From positions 43,424,401-43,488,400 of the forward strand of contig CM049317.1 in the NCBI GenBank assembly GCA_026874595.1: DNA of 64,000 nt, given 5' to 3'. Origin of the DNA: Sipunculus nudus. Taxonomy: Eukaryota > Annelida > Sipuncula > Golfingiida > Sipunculidae. Of the stretch, positions 36,593 to 48,954 are shown one piece after another; the stretch's first letter is position 1, and every line of letters starts with the position of its first letter. A program made the position numbers and the translations under genes. The notes under the pieces were generated by a model. It did not search any database. It saw only the letters and a list, made by a program, of their open reading frames with translations, and was not told where the DNA came from.

Positions 36593-37603
36593 ACTAGATG
36601 TGTTGGAACGCCTGGGGCAAATTAGAAACATTTGTTAAATTTTGAAAAATTTTTGAAGTTTGGGAGATGTCATATGGTCAAAAGTAGGTCGACAAGGGCA
36701 AAATGCAAACTCGATCTGTAACTGGTCATTATCAAGCAACATATCAAAAATCAGGCCAATATCTGCAGGCACTGTGAAAAAAGTCGATACAAGTGCATTT
36801 TCCATAAAAATTTGTCTTTCATGAAATTCTCTATGTTTAGGAGTTGAAAACAATCAAAAGTAGGTCAATCAGGCTGAAACGCGAACTCGATCTGTAACTG
36901 TCATTATCTGCCCACAAATAAAAAATCAGGGTGGTATCTGCAGGCACTGAGGAAAAAAAGTCAGTACATATGCATTTGTTATGAAAATTTCTATTTTTCA
37001 TGAAATTTTCTAAGTTAAGGAGCCGTAAAACATACAAAAATAGGTCAACCGGGACGAAACTCAAACTCGATCTGAAACTGGTCATTATCTGCCCACACAC
37101 CAAAAATTAGGCCAATATCTGCAGGCATTGCGAAAAAAGTCCGTACATGTGTATTTGTCATGAAAATTTCTATTTTTCATGAAATTTTCTAAGTTTAGGA
37201 GTCGTAAAACGGTCAAAAGTAGGTCAACCGGGATAAAACGCGAACTCGATCTGTAACTGGTCATTATCTGCCCACACACCAAAAATCAGGCCAATATCTG
37301 CAGGCATTGTGAAAAAAGTCCGTACATGTGTATTTGTCATGAAAATTTCTATTTTTCATGAAATTTTCTAAGTTTAGGAGTCGTAAAACGGTCAAAAGTA
37401 GGTCAACCGGGATAAAACGCGAACTCGATCTGAAACTGGTCATTATCTGCCCACACACCAAAAATCAGGCCAATATCTGCAGGCATTGCGAAAAAAAGTC
37501 TGTACAACTGTTTTATTTCGGAATGATGGTAGGAAGGAAGGACAGAATGACGGACATGGGTAAAACTATATGCCCTTGCCACTTTGTGGTGGGGGCATAA
37601 AAA
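36593..37603 (+). mobile_element. F6 repeat with a 179-bp tandem core
   Basis: It starts ACTAGATGTGTTGGAACGCC and ends with hairpin TGCCCTTGCCAC-TTTG-TGGTGGGGGCA followed by TAAAAA. Between them is a tandem core with ATCTGCAGGCA at 36,761, 36,936, 37,117, 37,296 and 37,475 (period 175-181). The last two units are nearly identical, so the array expanded recently. It is non-coding. Confidence 0.85.
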
Positions 37604-39905
37604 TTGAATGATTCACCTTGACAATTTCAGCATAATCATTTCAAGCTGAAAGAGGCTAAAATTATGACGTTTTTGCCCATAAAAGCAGTTCAATGTAGGT
37701 GGCTTCACAAAACCTGCAACTTCAAATATGAGTCATGTGACCAACATTTGCACAGTACTTGGTAATCCTAGCTTCTGTCATTTCTGTGATTACTATGTCA
37801 GTATGCTTACTTCGCCAAATGACTGTTCAAATTTGTGTAACTCCACTAAAATTCATCAAACGCAAACCATTTGAACAAACTTGAGAGGGCTTGCCTCTGG
37901 GATCATTTCTGTAAAATATTGAAAAATTTGGCTGGACTGTTTACAAGAAGAATAAGTACTTTTAAAGGTTTTTCAGCTTTTTCCCTATAAACCTAAGTAC
38001 ATCCAGGTAGCATAAAAATAAGCTAATTCCCACAACATTTGATATGTGACAGATTATTGCATAAAATCTGGGGATGGTAGCTCATGCTATTCCTGAGAAA
38101 TCATGGGTTAACGTACAGATGACCAATGACCTCCATAAAAAAAAGGTCAAAGCAGGTGGCGACACCAATACATGAATTTCATATATGACTCATGCGACCA
38201 ACACTGGCATAAAATTTGGTGATGATAGTTCCGGCCTTTTCTGAGATTGTCATTTTAGTATGCTTTTTTGGACAGATGACTTAGTTCAACTTCCCGTAAC
38301 TCTGCCAAAATTCACCGAACTTGAACCATTTGAACAAACTTGAGAGAGATGGTATAAAAGATTATTTCTGTGATATATTGAACAATTTGGCTTGACAGTT
38401 TTGCAGGAGATGATTTTAAAGGTTTATTTAGCTTTTTCTCTATAAAATCTAAGAAAATGCAGAGTTATTCAGATGGCATATTTTTTGCATTAAATTTCAT
38501 GATGCTAGCTCAAGTCATTTTTGAAATAGTATGGGTTAAAATACAGATGACAGACGCCCCCACACCATCACATTAGCTCACAGGTTCGCTAAAAATTACT
38601 ACAGATGCATAATGAATGCAAAATTTACATGAATTAAGTTGAGTATGAATACCAATTATTTATAATCCATGTACAGCCGTCTTTATATACCCACAGGGAG
38701 CTGTATACCTGTGATTGTAATCATTGCCTGGCATGAGGAATATCTAAAATCATAAATCTTCATTTTTTAAAAGCTTTTAAAAAACATTCTTGCCAATATT
38801 AACCATAAATAACCTGAAATCTAAATGTCTAGAGGCATGATGTAACAGATGCTGATAAACTGGTGCCATGCTAGAGGTATCTGTTTCACACAGCTAACAT
38901 ATATGGTAAAATGACTCAATTCAATCTTTATAATTCAGTGTATATTCATTCTTTGAAACCATAAAAGACAATTATTATATAAGAATTATTCAGGGGATTA
39001 TTCTTGTAAAATATTAAACAAATTGGCCTCAGTGGCGTCAGTCAAAAAAGTTTGCAGGTTTATAACTCATATGGGAAAATACAGCAAAATGGTTAAGTTT
39101 CCCATAACTCAGCCAAAAATCACTGAACCAAAACCATTTGAACAAACTTGAATTATCAACATCTAAGGATAATTAATGTGTGAGATTTAAGTATTTGGCC
39201 CAGTGGTTTTTGAGAAGAAGATTGGCTGTTATGGCATATGACTAAATTCAGCTTCCCACAACTCAGCCAAAAGTCACTGAACTGAGACCATTTGTATAAA
39301 CTTCAGAAAGCACTACCCTAGGATCATTTTTGTGCGATATTAAACAATTTAGCAATATGGATTCAGAGAAGAAGTTTTTTGTAGCCGTCAGTATGATACG
39401 GGCACTGATGACCCCCGTACAAAAAAGGCTGATGCAGGTGGCGCCACCAATACCTTAATTTCAGATATGACTTATGTCACCAACATTGGAATAAAATTTG
39501 GTGATGATAGCTCCAGCCATTTCTGAGACTGTAATTTTAGTATGCTTTTTTGGACAGATGACTAAGTTCAACTTTCTGTAACTTGGCCAAAAATCACCGA
39601 ACTTGAACCATTCGAACAAACTTGAGAAAGATTGTTCTAGGGATCATTACTGTGAAATATTGGACAATTTAGCTGAACAGTTTTGGAGAAGAAGATTTTT
39701 AAAGGTTTTTTAGCTTTTTCTCTATAAAATCTAAGAAAATGTAGTTAGCCAAAATATAAGCAAAATCTGACAGAGTTTTTTGGATGACAAATTATTTGCA
39801 TAAAATTTTGTAATGCTAACTCTTGCCATTTTCAAGATAGTATAGGTTAACGTACAGACGACGGACAACACCACTCCATCGCATAAACTCACAGGTTTGC
39901 TAATA
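37604..39905 (+). mobile_element. Two successive F4 3' segments
   Basis: Both contain CCATTTGAACAAACTTGAGA and GCTTTTTCTCTATAAAATCT-like text and the end AAGCTCACAGGTTCGCTAAA (38,595; a decayed version near 39,900). A short stretch at 38,596-38,760 between them was not assigned. Confidence 0.7.
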
Positions 39906-40554
39906 AAATTTGTATATATTCCTGAAAGAAAGTCTCTAGCTACAGCAATTCTTATGTTAAATGACTAAATATATTTCCTGATTTTGTACAAGGTGCCTAA
40001 TGTTCGGGCCCATAACTTCAACAAATTAAGCAATACTGACCTAATTTTTGGTATGTATATAGAGAATGTATAGAAGAATATGCATACTAAGTATGATCAG
40101 AAAGAGGTTAGTGGTTTTGAAATAAAGCAGTCTTGAAAAGTAACAATGGGTTTTTTAACGAAAAGCAGATTTTCCTTAATATTTTGAAGGAAACATGTCC
40201 TAGTAACCCAATTTTCCGTATGGTAGGAGATTTTGGGGACATCTAACTGTATGCAAAATTTTGGATTTGTAGGTCCAACAGTTTAAAAACATGCCCTGAA
40301 AATGGCCGGACAGCTGGACAGTTGGACAACGGACAAAGGATCACCACTATAGCTCAGATGAATTATAGCCAGCTAAGCTAAAACCCAATACAGATTTCTG
40401 TTAACTCTGTCTCAAGTGACACACTGATTAATTCATGCCAGTTTGTATTAAAATGCATACATCTATGGTGATCATTTTTTTGGGTAAGTTTAGGACTCTT
40501 CCTATTTCATACTTCCACACATTTTCCCATTATTTCTCCACACAACTAGAATAT
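39906..40554 (+). mobile_element. F1 3' fragment, then unassigned sequence
   Basis: The 3' module of F1 runs from about 39,917 to the end hairpin near 40,383 (AGCCAGCTAAGCTAAAA). No start is present. Positions 40,384-40,554 hold nothing recognisable. Confidence 0.6.
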
Positions 40555-41139
40555 CAGCAGAAGCTGACAAAAGCCCTCAGCTAAAAGAAAAGTGTTTATA
40601 GGTGGTAACAGTAACAAGTATGAAATATTTGTTCTCACATGGATGTATATCTGTCTCAGGTATAAATTTAAACTGGAGAGGTATGTAATACTTTTGCAAA
40701 TTTGGTAACACGTATCTCATGCAGGACTTAGAGATCGTCAAGGCATATCATGATACCATGTATCATAAAAATCCAGCAAATGCTCCCTGAGAAATTTCTA
40801 TTCTAAGCTCTGTGACCTTGAAAAGTAGGTCAAGGACACATCTTTGAACTTTAACAAGATTTTGTTAATATGCATCAGCACTGAAGAAATGAAGTTCCTG
40901 TGTTGAATACCTTTGGAGATATCCCACTTACAAGGCCAAAGTTGAAAAATCTGATAAAAAATCATTAACAATGCCTACAGGCCTAATGTGAACCTTAGCA
41001 AAGTTTTGGAGTATGAATGGAGGTTTATTTTTAAAATTTAATATTGATCCTCATTTGTCCAGCATATCTACCTCAGTCATTATGATTTCAGCAAAATGGG
41101 CGTTTTGGACCTGCAAATTTCTGACTAGGACATTTTAAA
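40555..41139 (+). mobile_element. F5 5' fragment followed by an F4 start
   Basis: ACTAGAATATCAGCAGAAGC at 40,555 matches the copy at 58 for about 400 bases. It is cut by a diverged F4 start (AACAATGCCTACAGGCCTAA) at 40,977. Confidence 0.7.
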
Positions 41140-42145
41140 ACTAGAATATGGGTAGTCCACAAGCGACTTTATGTATCCGTCAAGATCAGAGTAGGATCGC
41201 ATGGAGGGAGGCATGGATTGAGTGGCTCAGGGAAATAGGATGTTTTGCATAGAAGCATGGATGACACGTAATCCAGAGTGAGACGGGTGAAGTGAGGCAT
41301 GGATTGAGTGGCGAGGGGAAATAGAGAGAGGTGTGTTGCATATATGCATTGACGTCTGCAGCCAAAATGTGTATGTAGGTGGCGCCACCTGCAACAAAAT
41401 CGAGAAAGCTCTCCAGAATGTATATACGTGCAAAATTTTAAGCAGATAAGTCAAACCGTTGTGGAGTCAAACCACTACTGAGATATGAGTGATTTTGTCC
41501 CTCAGCAGAGAAACAGATGGATGCTGTGCAAAAATTGTTGCAGGTGGCGCCACCAGTTTTGAGTATGATAAAGAGCTATGTGAGATCTATACACATGCAA
41601 AATTTCAGGAGGATATGTCAAACCAGTCCTGAGATAGAAGCCTAGATGTCTGCAGACTGAATGTGAAAGGAAGTGGTGCAACCTGTCATAAAATTCAGAA
41701 AACTTTCCAGGATGAATACACGTGCAAAATTTCAGGTGCATAAGTCCATTCACTGCAGAGATATGAGTGATTTAATCCTAAGGCAGATGAACAGATGGAC
41801 GCTGTGCAAAAATGGTTGCAGGTGGCACAACCAATTTATATTTATGTTATAAAGCTATCCAAGGGCTACATTTGCACAAATTTTTTTCCTGATTGGTAAA
41901 ATGAGTCCGAAGCTATGTGGGTTAATGTGTCAAAAAACACACACAGATGGATGCACTGGAGAGAGGAAAGGCCAGAGGTCAATGCAAAATATTTTGGCAC
42001 CAGTTCATGTGACCCAATAATCATGTAAAGTTTCGGAAAAATATGTCCAGTGGTCTCAGAGTTCTATTCCGGAAACGAACTGGCAGCAGCGGAGGATCCC
42101 AGTCAAAAACACAGTATCTGCAAAACTTTGTTTTGGCAGATACAA
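41140..42145 (+). mobile_element. F3 repeat, unexpanded copy
   Basis: It starts ACTAGAATATGGGTAGTCCA and ends with hairpin GTATCTGC...GGCAGATACAA near 42,145. Both arms carry the same C-to-T class change, so pairing is kept. It contains GGTGGCGCCACC at about 41,380 and 41,543 but only about 1.5 internal units, and gives the ancestral layout of the expanded copy at 27,804. Confidence 0.8.
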
Positions 42146-43186
42146 CTAGGATGTATCAGACAGGATATTTTGGATATATTCTTTTTTGCCAAGATGGAAT
42201 ATTTGGACAGATGAACGGACAATTATGCAGCATGGTTTCAGAGAAGAACATTTTAAATGTTTTTTAGCTTCTTCCCTATAAAATCTAAGAAAATGCAGTT
42301 AGCTAAGAAATAAGCAAAATCCGATATAATTTTTTAGATGACAAATTTTTTGCAAAAAATTTGGTGATGCTAGCTCCTGCCTTTTTTGGGATAGCTATGA
42401 CACAGGACGGACAGCAGAAGACGGACGAGCCACACCATTGCATAAGCTCACAGATTCGCTGAAAATGCAAACCAAGACTTGGCTGCTGACACTGAGCATG
42501 TTGTCAAATCTGTTTTCAAACACAGAAAGCTTTTTTCAATTGTCTACACTGCTTTTTAAAAGCTGCATTTACCCATTCTATTCTTATAAAACTGGCAGAA
42601 CCCTACCATAGAAATTTTTGTGAAGTTAAAACCAATCAGCTTAACAGTTTCATCATAAAACGGTGTATAAGTTAGAAGAGTCTAAACTTACATTTTTGCT
42701 TGTAAAAAACAGATCAATGAAGGTGGCACCACCAACACCTCAATTTCAGATATGATTTATATGACATACATTGCCATAGCTCCAGCCGTTAATGAGATTT
42801 AAATTTTAGTGTGCTTTTTTGGACAGATGACTAAGTTCAACCTCCTGTAACTCGGCCAAAAATCACCAAGCTGAAACCATTCGAACAAATTTGAGAGAGA
42901 TTGTTCCAGGGAACATTTCTGTGAAATATTGGACAATTTGGCTGGACAGTTTAAGAGAAGATTTTTTAAGGTTTTTAAGCTTTTTCTCTATAAAATCTAA
43001 ATTAATGCAGATACCCAAAAATTAGCTCCAGGGCACCAAGTTTCATATGTGACAAATTCTTGCATGTAATTTGAAGCTGCTAGCTTCAACAGTTTCTGAC
43101 TTACAGCCATGGATGGCAGAAAGCCAGCCTTGGACGGCGGACAGACGATGCTGCACCATTGCAGAAGCTCACAGGTTCGCTAAAAA
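42146..43186 (+). mobile_element. Two F4 3' segments
   Basis: Ends at 42,463 (decayed) and 43,186 (AAGCTCACAGGTTCGCTAAA). The second has AACTCGGCCAAAAATCACCA and TTAAGCTTTTTCTCTATAAA. It is non-coding. Confidence 0.65.
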
Positions 43187-43196
43187 TGGCATTATA

Positions 43197-43516
43197 CTGT
43201 ATGATAATTCTATAATCTACATGGTGAACTAACACAGATGACACCATGATCCTCTTTATACTGTTTGATAATTCTATAATCTACATGGTGAACAAACACA
43301 GATGACATCATGATCCTCATTATACTGTTTGATAATTCTATAATCTACATGGTGAACAAACACAGATGACATCATGATCCTCATTATACTGTTTGATAAT
43401 TCTATAATCTACATGGTGAACAAACAAAGATGACACCATGATCCTCATTATACTGTATGATAATTCTGTAATTTACCTGGTGAACCAACACAGATGACAC
43501 CATGATCCTCATCACA
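43197..43516. repeat. 64-bp tandem array made from the end of a lectin exon
   Basis: Five units start at 43,197, 43,261, 43,325, 43,389 and 43,453. The fifth contains 40 bases of genuine exon (43,477-43,516) plus the splice donor. The four others are intronic ghost copies in which the donor context CAG|GT has become CAT|GT. Units two to four are nearly identical. Confidence 0.95.
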
Positions 43517-43620
43517 GGCTGCTGTCTTCCACAGGAACTTGTCATGGTTTCTTAATATAACTGAACAGTTTCCTTTCTGTGATGGCTGGCCAGGTCCCCA
43601 GTAAGGCTTGTTTACTTCAC
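43477..43620 (-). CDS. Lectin-like receptor, second C-type lectin domain, C-terminal half
   Basis: A 144-nt exon has acceptor TTTATATAG and donor CCAG|GTAAAT, phase 1 at both ends. It encodes EVNKPYWGPGQPSQKGNC, SVILRNHDKFLWKTAAC and DEDHGVICVGSP. This is the second half of a C-type lectin-like fold: the W-G-x-GQP loop, then the third and fourth conserved cysteines in the TAAC and GVIC positions. The QP is followed by Ser instead of Asp/Asn, and the usual WND before the third cysteine reads LWKTAAC, so classical calcium-dependent sugar binding is doubtful. It joins in frame to the exon at 43,866-44,117 across a 245-bp intron. Confidence 0.85.
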
Positions 43621-43865
43621 CTATATAAATACATACAATTGTTATTCAGTGTGCTTATCTGGCAATTATTTGGCCATTCTTCATAACATTAGACATGCAA
43701 TAATATGTAAAATGACTTATGAACAGCAGAGATATAGTTCAAGGGTTTACTGATATTTTATACCTTTGGTAAAAGTTTCAGAACCAGTGGAAAATTGTGA
43801 GCTTACTTTTTAGTAGGCTCCATTGAATGATCACTTTAGAAGAGATATAAGGAAAAACAACATAC

Positions 43866-44117
43866 CTGCCTGTGACTGAACTGGGCTCTGCCAGTCTTCA
43901 CGTCGTAGCCCCACCCACACAATGTTACACTTGCCATTATCTGCATACCACTCATTTTTCATCTGGGATTTTAGGTCCTCAGAGCGAACTATAGCCATTT
44001 CCATTCCTTCTTTCTCACATTCAAACTGAGCTCGATACCAGTTACTGCCAGAGCAGATTCGCACATAAGAGCCGGCCCTGGTGTTGATACAGCCAGACTC
44101 AGAACAAGATATTCCAT
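43866..44117 (-). CDS. Lectin-like receptor, second C-type lectin domain, N-terminal half
   Basis: A 252-nt exon opens at a strong acceptor (CTTTTTTTTTCAG) and closes at GGCAG|GTATGT, phase 1 at both ends. It encodes GISCSESGCINTRAG, then SNWYRAQFECEKEGMEMAI and CNIVWVGLRREDW. Visible lectin-fold marks are the W-x-x-A-x-x-x-C helix (NWYRAQFEC) and WVGL, the usual WIGL. Two extra N-terminal cysteines suggest a long-form domain with an additional disulfide. The first codon is completed by the single base left by the preceding exon (58,971-59,096). Its neighbour in the gene is the C-terminal half at 43,477-43,620. Confidence 0.85.
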
Positions 44118-45258
44118 CTGAAAAAAAAAGAGTCATCTCACGGTATGCTGGAGAAGAGATTTGTCTGTCATAACAACTAAAATATTACAAAGGACTAGAG
44201 GCAAAAACTGTCTTCCACCAAGTGTGTTTAACTATAGACTGGCCCAGTTGTTGCAGTGTTTAAGATTTAATTCCTCCTGCTTACAGTACCATCAAACCTG
44301 CTCTATCAGTGAGGCAACACTTAGGATAGGTACTGCATTGCACCTCATGAAAAAATTATATAACTTATTTAAGGCTCTCTGACGGACTTGTGAAGTCTGG
44401 CGGTTTTCTGGACGGTTAGCACCACAGCCACACATCAACGCCTCATTGAACTGAGGTCTTTTCCAGTGACAGGAAGTTAATCCAAACCAATGTGGTTCAT
44501 TCCATTATTGCCTACTGAGCACTTCTTGTTCATTCCAGGTTGGCTAATAGTATCCAAATTCAATAAGTCTTAACATAATAGGGCTGTCCCATATGTTGAG
44601 TCTGATGGCCATTCAGAAAAATGATTCACCAATTATAACCCTCGCACTACACAACTGCCAACTGATAAACAATGCCCCTGTTACAAGTGGGAGCTGGTAC
44701 AAATAGGCCTACCACTTGTAAGACCAACACTCTTCACAGTTGGCCTGTTTAAACAAATTGTAAGAAAATTCAGGCTCAGCCAGACAATATGGACCCCATG
44801 AAAATATTCAAGTGTGCTTAAGACAATGATATCTCCAGGTCAACAAAATTACAGTCAAATTTAATTTTAAAATGTAATACATGTACAATCTGGCTGAAAC
44901 AATAGAAATTATCACTTGTTGGCAGTGGTTAAGGAACCAAAAATAAGCAATCTCACAAAAGCTATGCCTGTAATCTCGGCAGAGGGGACTAGACCTGTCA
45001 TTACAAAATTGTTGCAATAGTGTCTACAATGCATTCAGATTTGGCCCATGGACCATAATGTCCATCCAGCAGATATATCATAGGAATGGAAGGCCCTTGT
45101 AGGGACTACCTACTTGAATATGGTATTTGATTTCACTGTGAACATCACCATGTGCATGAGATGTGGGTCTGCGGATTACCTATGAGACCACTGTTGGTGT
45201 TCTCATGGCAACAATGTTCTTAACATAAAGCGTGACATGTTCATATATACAAATGAGA
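44118..45258. other. Intron, no repeat family recognised
   Basis: The sequence looks mostly single-copy. A short GC-richer stretch near 44,380-44,470 (CTGACGGACTTGTGAAGTCT) may be an old element remnant, but no family was recognised and no exon is supported. Confidence 0.4.
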
Positions 45259-46095
45259 ACTAGATATTTCTTGACACCGCAGGTGCCATAGTATCCCCAG
45301 ACAATTAATCCCCCCACCCTTAAGAATAGGCCCCTAATCTTCAGCAACAATTAATATCAGACCACTCTCATAGAAAAGGTCACTCTCATAGAAAAGGTCA
45401 TGACCCCAATTTCAATATACATCATCCCCTAACCCATGTCTATGTATATGCATAATATGAAAGAAATCTGTCCATTAGTTTTTGACTTATAATGCTCACA
45501 GTACTCTTAAGTGGCACTGATGGGGGTATTAAACGGCACGAAAACAAGTAAAAGAATTACAGGTGGCATCACCAGTTTCCTGTACATGACAATACTATCC
45601 AAGATCTTCGATCAATTTAATTTTTGGACCAATCCATGCATCCCTTATTGAGATATTAATGATATTGTGTAATTTTCACCATATATGGCAATATTAAAGG
45701 TCAAGGCCACTCTAATAGAAAAGGTCATGACCCAAATTTATATATACATCATCCCATAACCCATGTCTATGTATATGCATAATATGAAAGAAATCTGTCC
45801 ATTAGTTTCTGACTTATAATGCTCACACTACTGTTAAGTGGCAATGATGGGAGTATTAAAAGGCACAAAAACAAGTAAAGAATAATAGGTGGTGCCACCA
45901 ATTCAGGACAACCCTATCCATGATCTTCAATCAAGTTGATTTTGGGATCAATCCATGCAAGTTTTCTTAAGATATTAAGGAATTTGTGTGATTTACCCCA
46001 ACATTGGATCTTTTTAAGGTCAAGGACACCCTCCTAGTAAAGGTCATGACCTCATTTTGAATAGGTGTTGTCCTCTCACCCATATGTATACATAT

Positions 46096-46728
46096 ACTGT
46101 AGATTCCGAAATATTAGATGGGATTTTATTTTCGTGGTTTTCATGGATCAAGATAATCCACAAATTCATGATTCCAACGATAAAAAAATCACACGGTCAG
46201 ACGATATACGGAATCCTAACGGTAGCTGGTGGTCGCATTATATATATAATTGTTACCACTGGCTGATTTTCAATAAAGATATAAAAATTGTTTACTACTG
46301 TTTTATGATTGTCTTTGATACATTTATTAAATGCACTGAATGGCTTTTTTGTAAATTTCTATTAAAATATGGAATTTTATAAATAATCTTTTTGTCAATC
46401 AAATTATTTCCCCTAACATCGAACAAACACGGCCCAATGATATGTTTATAAACAATATCAAAGTATAATTTAAACTGAAAACGTATCCCCAAATTTCCTC
46501 ATTTCCTCAATATTTTGGGTGAAAAATTCAAGAACAGAACAACATTTCTGTCGCGCAAAGCGGTAGTTCTAACACGCCAAAAACAGTACACAAGTTCCAA
46601 TGTTTGTAACTACAGCTACCGAGGCACGGCTTTTTCAGAACCGGCCTTTTCATCCTTCTTTCAATAGAGATTAAACGAGACTTACGCTACCTATTGGTCT
46701 AAAAGACAAGGGCCGTGTAACCTCTTTG
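46096..46728 (+). other. Left margin of the large insertion
   Basis: It begins ACTGTAGATTCCGAAATATT and has TTTTCGTGGTTTTCATGG shortly after. The right margin of the insertion, read inverted, has ACAGTATTTGAATTCGTGG. These weakly inverted ends suggest a terminal-inverted-repeat element as outer shell. The remainder is AT-rich with no coding evidence. Confidence 0.4.
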
Positions 46729-47098
46729 CATCACCACTCGCTCACTGACCACCGTACCGTGCGGACGTGCCAGTGAGTCTCTCCAGCCACCAGCCTCCAG
46801 CATCCTCTGTGTCACCAGACATAATTAGCAAGCTCATCCAACCAGCACAAATTAGCACCGAGTAAGTCCAGTCAGTAAAACTTACACATAGTGTTAAGTC
46901 TGACTGGGCCGGCCGGTGCCACCCAAAAAGTCCTTTTTAGGACTAAAGACTTCAACATCACAACCAAACCAAACAAGAAATACAGATTCCAAGTAAGTAA
47001 AATTACTCATTTGCATGATCTTTGGAGCAGAAAACAAGTAAGTGCATAATTAACGCTACTAACAAAACAAGAACAGATCAGACTAAAACTAGAATGGT
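46729..47098 (+). promoter_or_regulatory. Presumed 5' untranslated region of the Jockey-like element
   Basis: The GC-richer leader before ORF1 includes AGTCCTTTTTAGGACT (46,929-46,944), which folds into a 6-bp stem with a TTTT loop. Two copies of the same hairpin occur at 56,550 and 56,581. The exact transcription start cannot be placed. The assignment rests on its position immediately upstream of the gag-like gene. Confidence 0.4.
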
Positions 47099-48881
47099 AT
47101 GTCCCGCACTGTAGGAAAACCAACAAAATTTGTTAAAGACCTAGAAGGCTTCATTAAAAAATTAAGTAAATCAGAACAAAAAAGACTGACTGAAATAAAC
47201 AAAAGGATTAAAACCCTAAAAACAACAGCGCTGACAAACATGACCAAAAAGAACACCATTAGGTCCACAGGACATCAAAAACCCGAAAACAAACCTACAA
47301 ATGACAAACACAAAGTCACAAACAACAAAAAAACAACAAACGACAAAACCAAAATTGCCCAGATCAAAACAGACATGAATGAAACTAAGAGCCAGGTCAA
47401 TGCTCCAGCATCGGACTCCAAACTAGCGACCTGAATGACCTCAAAACAACATTAATGAAACAGGTTGCAGAAATAGAAAGACTAAATGACACCATAAACA
47501 AACTGCAAGAAAAACTCAACAGTCGTGACGAACAAATCAAAACCATGACTGACAAGCTATTCAGCCTAGCAGAGAGACAAACAAACCCAAACTATGAACA
47601 AACACAAAACACCCAAACTCCACCCTCCCCCCCCGGACTAATCAACATGGAAACAGCACTAGACCAATTAGATGAATTCAAAGTAGACCTAACCACTAGG
47701 CGGACAGTGAGAGCACACCCACGCTCAGCCAGAAAACACCCAACAACACAAACAAACAAACCAAAATTCCAACTAAAAACAGAAACACCGCTAGAAACTA
47801 TAAAAAAAATGGAAGAAAACTATGACAAAAAAATCAGCTCACCAAAAAGAAAGACAAGATCACCAATAAATGACAAAGCCAAATCCCCCGAGGAGCCAAA
47901 ATCAAGGAAAAACAAAAACAAACAACCCCAACAAAACCCGAAACAACAACAAACATACAAAACCAGGAAACAACTACCACGACTGAGAACCAACAAAAAG
48001 CTACTGAACCATCAGAACAAATCACAACCACGCTAGATGAAACTGACATGGACACAGAACAAACAACGACAACAAACCAAGCCAATCAACCAAACAACAA
48101 ACACAAACATCCAAATAAGGGAGTCATTAAAGGCATCCCGACAGATATAACAAATGAACACATTGCCCAACAATTAGGTGAGATCGGAGTCATTGAGGCT
48201 CACCGACTAGGAAAAACCAAAGCAATAAAACTCACTTTTGCAACAAACAAAGAATACCAAACAGCCATGAAAAACAAAATAAAACAAGACAACCAAACCC
48301 ACAATCTGACAAAATACCAAGAGCTGTGCGAGATAGGGCAGTGTTACAACTGTCAACGTTTCGGCCACTCAGCCAAACAATGCAAGGAAACCCCCCGCTG
48401 CCTCAGATGCGGCAAGGAAGGCCACACCCTCAATAACTGTGAAACTAACCGACAAAATGCAAAATGTGCAAACTGTCAGGGAGCACACATTGCCAGCTAC
48501 AAATCATGCCCAATCTACAAATTGGCCAACCTAAAACACAGGCAACAAGAGAGTCTCAATAAAGAAAAAATACGCAAAGTACCACTTTTACCGGCCCCGC
48601 CCCCAAAACGCCTCGCATGGGCGGCCCAACATAATATACCACCCCCGCTGACACAAGCCCATAGCCAAAACCCACACATAATACAATCAACCAAAAACCT
48701 AACATTCCTCGCCCTGGCGATGAAAGAAATCCTACCAAACAAATCTCTCTCTGAAATATGCAATGTCCTATCTGTAGGACACAAATACGCATACAATTTC
48801 ACTGTTCATCCAAGAACAGTTGAAAGTTACGTTAGCAAAGAGCAACACTACAAACTAAACTACCCTGCACTATCAAGATAA
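47099..48881 (+). pseudogene. Jockey-like retrotransposon ORF1 (gag-like), frameshifted
   Basis: ORF1 proteins of this group bind element RNA. Coding text runs from the ATG at 47,099 in one frame, shifts near 47,400-47,430 into a coiled-coil segment (AEIERLNDTINKLQEKLNSR), shifts again near 47,880, and ends at 48,881. The last part has a short RNA-binding-like fold (GVIKGIPTDITNEHIAQQL) and three zinc knuckles at about 48,340-48,525: CYNCQRFGHSAKQC, CLRCGKEGHTLNNC and CANCQGAHIASYKSC. The middle is very basic and Gln/Asn/Lys rich. Two frameshifts break it. The sense strand is strongly A+C rich and G poor. ORF2 follows after about 75 bases. Confidence 0.85.
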
Positions 48882-48954
48882 ACAACCCGTAATTAGTGCA
48901 TTCAATAGTGTAAATAATAAAAACACTAACACCCCAAATAACCCCCCCAACACA

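Noticed and set aside
47834-48802. Minus-strand open frames rich in Val and Cys inside ORF1
   Set aside because: They are antisense of the A+C-rich gag sequence; the zinc knuckles are on the plus strand.
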